64,000 nucleotides of DNA. Origin: Owenia fusiformis (taxonomy: Eukaryota; Annelida; Polychaeta; Sabellida; Oweniidae). Positions within the stretch are counted from its first letter, which is position 1. Every line of letters starts with the position of its first letter. Positions 54,865 to 62,543 of the stretch are shown here, in pieces. A program made the translations under genes and the position numbers. The stretch covers positions 24,803,985 to 24,867,984 of the forward strand of contig CAIIXF020000004.1 of the NCBI GenBank assembly GCA_903813345.2, read 5' to 3'. The notes under the pieces were generated by a model. It was given only the letters and a program-made list of their open reading frames with translations. It did no database searches and was not told where the DNA came from.

Positions 54865-55019
54865 CTCTTTCTTCTCTGCCATATAATCAGAATGGTCCTG
54901 ATTATCATCTGTGATATCATAGTATGCGGTATCATATGTAACACAATCTGTCTCTTTAACCCAAATCTGTAACATTTCCTTTTGTTTTAATATCAAGTTG
55001 AGAGTATACATCCTTCTGC

Positions 55020-56541
55020 TCAATTTTTGGTGCCTGAATATATCTCATTTTTCATCAGTTCAATTCCTTCAGGGATTTCACAATCATCCTCTTTCTGCTC
55101 AAGGCTGTAATCATCTACATCAGCAATTGTATGATATTGAGTAGTGTCAGCAGCATCAATTGTCCATTTAGATTCATCTGTTTCCTTCTTGGCAACACTT
55201 CTCTCTGGTTTTGGCACTTTTGTTTTATCATCAACTTGAGTATATAGATCATTAGCTTCATCCAGGGGTTTGCAATCATCCACTTTCTGCTCAACATTGT
55301 AATTATCCACATCGGCAATAGAATGATATTGAGCAGCACCAAGTGCCCATGTAGCTTCATCTGTTTCATTCTTTGCAACACTCCTCTCTGATTTTGGCAC
55401 TTTCGTTTTAACATCAACTTGAGTATATAGATCATTCAGATCAGTCTTTGTGTGTAAGTTCGGAGTGTCTATTGCCATACTTTGATTTACATCATTCTTT
55501 TGAATTTGATCCTGATTTTCTGCTGTTGAGGGGTTTCTAGAGTTTTTTTGTTTGCGATATGATAAAATCAGCAAAATCAGTAAGATAATTATGACAAAGA
55601 TGAGAAGAACCATTCCAATAATGATTCCGACATTAAGAGTAGTAGAGCACATAGCAGGAGGACAGACTGCATGACTCATGCAAGGATTTTTAGTAGTATT
55701 GATGACAGTTGAATCTGTAGCACTTGTATGTGTTGTAGCCTCTTTCTGATCTTGGTCACATGACTCTGTCTCACAGACATATGGTAACTTAGAGCAACAT
55801 GACTCATACTTGATTGTCACAGTACCCGTAGGTGTGTTCATAATAGCAGGACATTTTCCACATGGGCAACTATTATTTGATACCAGTAGGTCAAACCTTA
55901 TTTCAGGATAGATATTCCATTTCTGTGGGTACAGACGTATGAAGCGTGCATTGAATGGCTTTGTAAAGTTTCTATAGACTGGTGTATCATCATCCTCATT
56001 AGCTGTCAATTCCTCTTTCCTGCTATCTTGAAGTGTAAGAAAGTCATTATCATCATTTTTGTAATGGAGTTTGTAAACTGTTATCCACCGATTGTAATCC
56101 TTTCGTCCTTTTGTAACAATACCGTATACGCACATTGTTTCCCTGAGATTAACTTGGACCCACATACCAATTTTTAATTGAATTAAAGGATCAGGATACC
56201 ATGCACTTTGACTGTCAATTCTAGCATATTTTGCAAAGTTACTATATGAAGATGCATCAAACTGTTCATCTTTAATATACTTCATTATGTAGAATGGTGC
56301 TCTCAAGTAAAGATTCCTCCATTGTATCTTTAACAGTCTGTTCATATTGAGCGTCATTCAATGTGAGGATTCTTCCATTCCTCCTGGTACATTCCATAGC
56401 AGCTTCAGACCATGTCAAGTTCTCAGAGTCAACAACTTGGATGTCCCTCACAAGGTTATATCCAACTGGACATAACAGGCCATCTGAATGTATGGAATAG
56501 GCCATTGTTACAAAGATCGCTCTAAATAAATGTTCCATCAT
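55020..56541 (-). pseudogene. Lectin-discoidin receptor 1, frame broken by a 59-bp deletion
   Basis: Same family and layout as 57981-59510, on the opposite strand. The N-terminal frame (ATG at 56541, MMEHLF; GLLCPVGYNLV; LTWSEAAMEC; NGRIL) runs to about 56300. Compared with the next paralogue, 59 bp are then missing, removing the AWVxYTG strand and shifting the frame; the other frame opens at FYIMKYIKDEQFD. From there the discoidin domain, the CPAIMNT...CCSKLPYVCE part, the membrane helix (GIIIGMVLLIFVIIILLIL) and the tail are intact for 1.2 kb, so the break is recent or an assembly error. The tail holds two copies of a ~75-residue module with DLYTQVD, QYHSIAD/QYHTIAD and YxxEQK. As it stands it should not give a full protein. 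Confidence 0.75.
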
Positions 56542-56544
56542 GGA

Positions 56545-57850
56545 CTTAATATAAACATTTCACTTTCTCCGACCTACTCTACCAATATATGCTTGAAGTC
56601 ACAGGAATGTATGTCACTCACTTTTTCTTTTAACTGGTACTAATCACAATTTAACTTCCTTATGGAGCAAATTAGAAAACCGTTTTTCCTGGATTTCTTT
56701 TCATGTCTTTATCTTTGTTGTTCATATTTAAACTTCCTTGTTGAGCTATTTCCTCTGTTGCTGAAAGTGCATGCTGTTAGTGCTTAAAAGGCATAGAAAG
56801 ATGTTCTTTATATCATGAATATGTGAGCGCAAGTGTCAATGGGAAATCACCAAAAATAGTTACAGAACACAGCATGAAAAAAAACATCTAAGAGTATACC
56901 AGTCATAATGAAATTAAACTTCAATAATAGTACCAAATCACGATCTAACATGAATAGAAACAGTGTCTAATTCCCCCTCCCTCAGTTTGGCATACACTAT
57001 TTAGATGGTTGAGAGTAGTATTAAATGCAAAGGGACCTTAACTATATATCTTGACCTATTTCGGGGAACCAAGGAGTCTAGGGAATGTTTTTTAGAATTG
57101 CGATGTCATACTTCCCATGCAGCCATTTTTGTGAACAATATTGTAAAATGTTTTTGAATATTGGCAATAATATAATCTTTTTCTGCCCTTAAACATTTAG
57201 AATAACACCAATAGGTGGCCTGATTTACTATTTGTCTTTTGAATATGATTGTTGATAATATCTGTAAAAAAGGATTATTTACACTTTATACAGTGTACAG
57301 ATATGAGTAAATTGATGGAAAAATAAAGAAAAATAAAGAATTGTACCTAGTGTTATAGGGGTATTATAAAAAAGTCTGCAATTTCGAAAGCTGTTTCTCA
57401 GGGTTTTGTGTCACATTTTTGCTTAGATACTTGAACAGAATTGTTTAAACTTTATGTTACAAATCTTTTGTAACATTTGGTTCTATCTGCTTTTGTAAAT
57501 AGAAGATATATGTGAGTGCCTCATTTTTATTTGCCCACCTTGTACATGTATGTATACAGAGGTTATTTACTGGAAGGGATTGAGTAAAAGTTTTTATATA
57601 GAGGCCATAGATGATATTTCCCTCGGAATCAAAGGAGTGCATATATATAATATGTGATAAATAATCTATATATATTTCTGTTCAAAATTCGATGCTTCAA
57701 TTAAAAAGAAAACTACTTTTTTTGTGCATTTCATATATTAAAGCTAGAATCCCAACCATATTTTGAATACAATGATGAATAGTTTCAGGTCATAATACCT
57801 GTTTAAAAGCACTGCATAAAATACAAGTTTTAAGAAATCTTTTTATTGGT
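56545..57850. other. Divergent spacer between receptor genes 1 and 2
   Basis: No gene is seen in this 1.4-kb spacer between two genes transcribed away from each other. A conserved AGGAAGTTTAAA motif lies upstream of each gene. A remnant related to the 5' flank of the other family members lies at about 57555-57640 (GGTTATTTACTGG, TCAAAGGAGTGCATAT). Confidence 0.5.
56727..56740 (-). promoter_or_regulatory. Conserved ETS-like motif upstream of receptor 1
   Basis: CAAGGAAGTTTAAA on minus, 186 bp upstream of the ATG. It matches CCAGGAAGTTTAAA upstream of the paralogues. GGAAGT is the core of ETS-family sites; function is inferred from conservation. Confidence 0.4.
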
Positions 57851-57855
57851 TTAAA

Positions 57856-57869
57856 CCAGGAAGTTTAAA
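57856..57869 (+). promoter_or_regulatory. Conserved ETS-like motif upstream of receptor 2
   Basis: CCAGGAAGTTTAAA lies 112 bp upstream of the ATG and is followed by AACAACTTG, as before receptor 3. It may simply be part of the duplicated 5' flank. Confidence 0.45.
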
Positions 57870-57980
57870 AACAACTTGTATGAGAAAAGTTAAATTATTT
57901 GGTGACAATAAGGGAGACTTCAGCATACACCACTTAATAGTTAGTACTATAACAGAGTAATGTAAAATCATAATACATTC

Positions 57981-59510
57981 ATGATGGAACACCTATTTAG
58001 AGCGATCTTAATAACAGTAGGTGCTCGCATATATGCAGAGGGACTGTTATGTCCAGTTGGATATAACCTTGTGAGGCACACTCTAGTTGTTGACTCTGAG
58101 AATCTGACATGGTCTGAGGCTGCTATCGAATGTACAAGAAAGAATGGACGAATCTTCACAGTGATGGACAATCAATCTGAGCAGATATTTATAGATATAA
58201 TGGAGGAATATTCCCTTGGCAAGGCCTGGGTTGTATATACTGGTAATATTAAAGACGAATTGGATGAATCAGATTTGAAATCACCATTCTACATAATGAA
58301 GGATATATCAGATAAAAAGTTTGATGCATCTTCTCGTCCATGGGGGGCAAAATATGCCAAAATCAACAGTGAATCTGCATGGTTCTCTTTTGACTTAAGT
58401 GGTTGTCAATGGGTCCGGGTAGATCTAGGGAAACCAATGTGCATTTATGGTATTGTTACAAAAGGACGAAAATACTTAGATCGTTGGACATCAGTTTACA
58501 AACTCAATTACAAAAATGATGTTGATAAAAACTTCATCACACTTCAAGATGATGGGAAAGAGGAACTGACTGCTAATGAAGACAATGATACACCAGTTTA
58601 TAGGAATTTTACAAAACCATTCAATGCACGATTCATACGTTTGTACCCAAAACTGTGGAATATCTATCCTGCAATAAGATTTGATCTCCTGGTATCAAAT
58701 AACAGTTGCCCAAAAGAATTTCCATGTGGTAAATGTCCTGCTATTATTAACATACCTACAAGCAATGCGACAGTCCAATATGAGTCATGTTGCTCCAAGT
58801 TACCATACGTCTGTGAGACAAAATCATGTGTCCCAGATCAAAAAGAGTCTTCAGCAACCATTACTGATTCAACTATTGACAATGACTCTAGAAAACCTGA
58901 AATACAAAAAGAGTTTTCAACTCTTGCAACCATTAAAGATTCAGCTGTTGTTGACAACACCACAAACTATCGTAGTGCAAGTAATAGTGCATTCTCTTGT
59001 GTTTTGTGCTCTATGTCACTTACTATTGGACTCATAATTGGGATGGTTCTTCTCGTCATTATCATAATCATATTACTGATTTTGCTAATTTTATCACAGC
59101 GCAGAAAAAAGTATTCTCAAAATGCATCAAAATCTGCAGTTCCGGCTGCTCATAAAATTGACAAAAACAAGAATGAAATTAACCGAAGTGTGGCAAAAGT
59201 CTCACAAAATGTCACTTTGACTGATCCAAAAGATCTATACACCCAAATTGATATTAAAACAAAACATAAAAAATCAGAGATGATTTATGCCAATATGGGG
59301 GCATATAATGCTGCATATGACACTACAACAGATGACACCACTACAAATGACACTGCTACATATAACACCATTTCAGATGATGCGAAAGACACAACACTCT
59401 ATCATACTCCAGAAGATATAGGTGTTTACAGTTTTGAGAAGCACACAGATGATAAAGACATCCCTGATGGAATTGAGATGTTTAATAATGAGTTATACTC
59501 GGATATTTAG
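57981..59510 (+). CDS. Type I membrane receptor with discoidin domain inside a C-type lectin-like fold (receptor 2)
   Basis: The protein has 509 residues in one exon; the ATG at 57981 begins a signal peptide (1-20). Residues 22-88 look like the first half of a C-type lectin-like domain: CPVGY, LTWSEAAIEC, NGRIFTVMD, AWVVYTG. Residues 103-240 match a discoidin/F5-8C domain: DASSRPWGAKYAKINSESAW, WVRVDLGKPMCIYGIVTKG, FNARFIRLYP, AIRFDLLVSN. Residues 249-280 then resume the lectin fold: CGKCPAI, and CCSKLPYVCE, its usual last strand. A Ser/Thr-rich stalk, a membrane helix at about 346-372 (GLIIGMVLLVIIIIILLILL) with a basic stop-transfer RRKK, and a 137-residue tail follow. The tail has many tyrosine motifs: LYTQI, IYANM, YNAAY, TYNTI, LYHTP, VYSFE, LYSDI. 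A cell-surface recognition and signalling role is likely by domain content; ligand unknown. The calcium-site WND motif is absent. Confidence 0.8.
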   Translation: MMEHLFRAILITVGARIYAEGLLCPVGYNLVRHTLVVDSENLTWSEAAIECTRKNGRIFTVMDNQSEQIFIDIMEEYSLGKAWVVYTGNIKDELDESDLKSPFYIMKDISDKKFDASSRPWGAKYAKINSESAWFSFDLSGCQWVRVDLGKPMCIYGIVTKGRKYLDRWTSVYKLNYKNDVDKNFITLQDDGKEELTANEDNDTPVYRNFTKPFNARFIRLYPKLWNIYPAIRFDLLVSNNSCPKEFPCGKCPAIINIPTSNATVQYESCCSKLPYVCETKSCVPDQKESSATITDSTIDNDSRKPEIQKEFSTLATIKDSAVVDNTTNYRSASNSAFSCVLCSMSLTIGLIIGMVLLVIIIIILLILLILSQRRKKYSQNASKSAVPAAHKIDKNKNEINRSVAKVSQNVTLTDPKDLYTQIDIKTKHKKSEMIYANMGAYNAAYDTTTDDTTTNDTATYNTISDDAKDTTLYHTPEDIGVYSFEKHTDDKDIPDGIEMFNNELYSDI

Positions 59511-59967
59511 CTCCATACAGTTTATAATTGGTACTCATTTGAATAAACTCTCTTGTGATCTATTGCAATTTCATAATATATAGTAAAAGCTATCTGAAAT
59601 CTGAATGCTTAAGGTACTAGATGGGCAAAATTGTTTAGATGGGCATTGTTTATTATTTTGGAGAATTTAAACATTCTCCTCATTTTTGCACTTTGAAAGT
59701 TAAACAACTTCACTAATAACAGCAATGTAATAAAGAAATAATATATTCATGTAATTCATATTAGCTTAATGTTTAAAATGAATGCTTGGATTAATACAAA
59801 TATTTCTCCTATTTTTGTTTGTTTTACATATGAGCTAGAATTCCTATGATGAATACTGTTTCAGGTCTAGTAAAGTCATAACAATTTTTAAAGTCCTGCA
59901 TCTATTCAATGATTTGAACCAGGAATATTTCCTTAGGGACCAAAGGAGTGTATACATATAATAGTAC

Positions 59968-60068
59968 AATAACGTCATTTCGAAGGGCAATATAGTGAAA
60001 TGTTGGACCGAGGGCCGAAAGCCCAAGGTCCAATATTTCACTATATTGCCCGAAGAAATGACGTTATT
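59968..60068. repeat. Near-perfect 101-bp palindrome
   Basis: AATAACGTCATTTC at the left and GAAATGACGTTATT at the right, with arms of about 45 bp (GGGCAATATAGTGAAAT against ATTTCACTATATTGCCC) around a short centre, CCGAGGGCCGAAAGCCC. Probably a young foldback element; the arms also carry CGTCA half-sites. Confidence 0.85.
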
Positions 60069-60365
60069 AGTATTATTACCACCGTTAACGACCAGGACTG
60101 AAACAGCAAGAAATCTTACGCACTGAACGATATCTAATTTCCTGGGGAAAATTGCCGGTTGTTAAATGCATTCTCGACCAGTCGTTAAATGCATTCTAGA
60201 CCACCACTATGATGTCAAATATTGCTCAGGTCGATATAGTAAAATGAATGCCTTCTAAACTAGCACTAAAATCCCTAGAACCATTGTAGATATAAGGTCA
60301 TAATAACTTTTTAAAGCCATGCATATAAAGAATAAAATTTTTAAAAATCTATTCATTGGTTTGAA

Positions 60366-60379
60366 CCAGGAAGTTTAAA
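60366..60379 (+). promoter_or_regulatory. Conserved ETS-like motif upstream of receptor 3
   Basis: CCAGGAAGTTTAAA, identical to the motif before receptor 2. It lies before the relic at 60487 and 280 bp before the receptor 3 start, so it may have belonged to the relic. Confidence 0.4.
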
Positions 60380-60486
60380 AACAACTTGCAAAGAATATTT
60401 TAATTATGTTGCGACAGTTTGAATTTAGCATGCAACATTATGAGTAGTAGCGAAAATGTAAAATTGCAATACAGACATATTGTGTC

Positions 60487-60610
60487 AATGGCACAACTTT
60501 TAGAGTGATCTTATTGATAGTTGGCTGTTACATATATGCAGAGGGCCTGTTATGTCCATTTGGATACAAGGTAGTGAAAGACACACTAGTTGTTGACTCA
60601 TAGAACTTGG
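60487..60610 (+). pseudogene. Relic of a receptor gene's 5' end
   Basis: About 120 bp align with the signal-peptide and first lectin segment of the family (ATATATGCAGAGGGCCTG, TTATGTCCATTTGGATACAAG, GTTGTTGACTC). It has an in-frame stop shortly after its ATG and a TAG where the paralogues read GAG. It runs directly into the receptor 3 gene, so an insertion or deletion joined a dead gene head to a live one. Confidence 0.75.
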
Positions 60611-60645
60611 AATAAGAAAATCCTAAAGCAACAAGATTGGAACAC

Positions 60646-62148
60646 ATGTTTAGAATTTTAATAATTGCGGGCCCTCTCATTAATACAGATGGCCTGTTAT
60701 GTCCAGTTGGATATAACTTAGTGAGGGACATCCAAGTTGTGGACTCTGAGAACCTGACATGGTCTGAGGCTGCTATGGAGTGTACAAGAAGGAATGGAAG
60801 AATCCTCAAAGTGATGGACAATGAATCTGGACAGAATGCTAAAGATGCAATGGAAAAACACTTGGAAGGCAAGGCTTGGGTAGAATATAATGGTGAAGTT
60901 GAAGATATGTCAGATCCATTACAATTCAGAGAATCTTTCTACATCATGGAGCATATCTCTGATGAACAATTTGATGCATCTTCACAGAGTTGGGATGCAA
61001 AAAATGCTAGAATTAATAGTTCAACTGCATGGCGACCCCAGTATGCAGACCTCTGTCAAAGCTGGGTTGAGGTTGATCTTAGGAAAACAATGTGCATATA
61101 TGGTATTGTAACAAAAGGACAAATGGATAAAAATCGATGGATAACAGTGTACAAACTGTTATCCAAAACTGATTTTGACAAAAACTTCCACATACTTAGT
61201 GATGGTGGAAAAGAGGAACTGACTGCTAATGATGATAATGATACATCAGTTTATAGGAACTTTACAAAACCGTTCAATGCACGATTCATACGTCTTTACC
61301 CACAAGAATGGATTGGCTATCCTGCAATAAGATTTGACCTACTGGTGTCAAATAATAGTTGCCCATGTAGAAAATGTCCTGCTATTATGAACACTCCTAC
61401 AGGTACTGTGACAATTCAGTATGAGTCATGTTGCTCTAAGTTACCATACATCTGTGAGACAGAGTCATGTGACCAAGATAAAACCACAGACAATCCGAGT
61501 GCAAATCTTGGAATCTGCTCTTGTGCTTTGTGTTCAACTTCACTTACTATTGGACTCATAATTGGAATGGTTCTGTTCATGATTCTCTCAATTATCTTAC
61601 TGATTTTGCTGATTTTATCACATCGCAAACAAAAGAATTCTCAAACCATATCAAAATCTACAAATCCACATGAAATTGACAAAAACAAGAATGAAGTGAA
61701 CCAAAATGTGGCAAAAGTCTCACAAAATGTCAGTATGACTGATCCAAAACATCTTTACACCCAAGTTGATGTTAGAACAAAACGTAAAAAATCAGAGATG
61801 ACATATGCCAATACAGTGGCATATAATGCTGCATATGACACTACAACAGATGACACCACGACAAAGGACACTGCTACATATAACACTACTGCAAATGACA
61901 CTGCTACATATAACACTACTGCAAATGACACTGCTACATATAACACTACTGCAAATGACACTGCTACATATAACACTACTACAAATGACACTGCTACATA
62001 TAACACCACTTCAGATGATGCGAAAGGCACAACCCTCGATCATACTCCAGTTGATGTCAATGTTGACAATGTTAAGAAGCACAAAGATGATCATGACATC
62101 CCCGATGGAATGGAGATGTTTGATAATGAGCTATATGCCGATGTTTAG
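60646..62148 (+). CDS. Lectin-discoidin type I membrane receptor 3
   Basis: Same layout as receptor 2, about 500 residues, one exon. The ancestral start is lost: the position matching the paralogues' ATG reads ATTGG, but an in-frame ATG at 60646 (MFRILIIAG) still gives a signal peptide, so that start was chosen. Lectin first half: GLLCPVGYNL, LTWSEAAMEC, AWVEYNG. Discoidin: DASSQSWDAKNARIN, SWVEVDLRKTMCIYGIVTKG, FNARFIRLYP. Lectin end: CRKCPAI, CCSKLPYICE. The stalk is shorter than in receptor 2. Membrane helix: GLIIGMVLFMILSIILLILL. The tail has LYTQV, TYANT and an expansion of a ten-residue NDTATYNTTA unit, encoded by five 30-bp repeats at 61861-62010, and ends LYADV. Confidence 0.78.
   Translation: MFRILIIAGPLINTDGLLCPVGYNLVRDIQVVDSENLTWSEAAMECTRRNGRILKVMDNESGQNAKDAMEKHLEGKAWVEYNGEVEDMSDPLQFRESFYIMEHISDEQFDASSQSWDAKNARINSSTAWRPQYADLCQSWVEVDLRKTMCIYGIVTKGQMDKNRWITVYKLLSKTDFDKNFHILSDGGKEELTANDDNDTSVYRNFTKPFNARFIRLYPQEWIGYPAIRFDLLVSNNSCPCRKCPAIMNTPTGTVTIQYESCCSKLPYICETESCDQDKTTDNPSANLGICSCALCSTSLTIGLIIGMVLFMILSIILLILLILSHRKQKNSQTISKSTNPHEIDKNKNEVNQNVAKVSQNVSMTDPKHLYTQVDVRTKRKKSEMTYANTVAYNAAYDTTTDDTTTKDTATYNTTANDTATYNTTANDTATYNTTANDTATYNTTTNDTATYNTTSDDAKGTTLDHTPVDVNVDNVKKHKDDHDIPDGMEMFDNELYADV
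61861..62010 (+). repeat. 5 x 30-bp in-frame repeat in the cytoplasmic tail of receptor 3
   Basis: Each unit contains GACACTGCTACATATAACAC and encodes ten residues with one tyrosine. Receptor 2 has only one or two such units. The reading frame is kept. Confidence 0.9.
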
Positions 62149-62438
62149 CTCCATACAACTTATAACTTGATACTTTGGGACCTACAAGTACTCAGTTGAA
62201 TAATACTCCAAACTTGTGATCCATAGCAATTTCATATACTCTTCAGTAAAAACTGTCTACTCTTAATGCCAACGTAACCAAACAAAAGATGCTTTAAATA
62301 TCAGGCCATAAATCGTGACTTTAAATGACAGTCTTACCAGTAAAACGAAACAATTAATTAAAAGAGTGAGTAATTTCAAACATCCTGAATTAGATCATTT
62401 TATAATGAGAACATATAGATTTAAATTAATTGACAGCA

Positions 62439-62452
62439 CCAGGAAGTTCAAA
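62439..62452 (+). promoter_or_regulatory. Conserved ETS-like motif upstream of receptor 4
   Basis: CCAGGAAGTTCAAA lies 91 bp before the ATG. A TATAAATA word follows at about 62467, some 77 bp before the ATG. It is the more diverged but still recognisable form of the family motif. Confidence 0.4.
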
Positions 62453-62543
62453 TGTGACTACTTAATATAAATAGGATGATTACCATCCATTTCTGTGAGT
62501 GAAAGCAGCAGGCTTTAGTTGAGAAGCAAGGGGTACATTCAAG

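Larger units (their letters stand above)
59511..60480. other. Spacer between receptors 2 and 3 with duplicated 5' flank remnants
   Basis: It contains a partial copy of the family 5' flank (about 59860-59950, ending in TTGAACCAGGAATATTTCC), a perfect-hairpin element at 59968-60068, and a second fuller copy of the flank at about 60290-60420. The layout suggests repeated unequal duplication of gene plus flank. Confidence 0.55.

Noticed and set aside
60528-60872. Minus-strand 114-residue frame over the receptor 3 start
   Set aside because: Antisense shadow of the relic and the receptor 3 N-terminus; the mirrored frame at 57968-58171 is the same effect in receptor 2.
61755-62030. Minus-strand frame with a VAVSFAVVLY repeat that looks like a membrane protein
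   Set aside because: It is the reverse reading of the 30-bp tail repeat of receptor 3.
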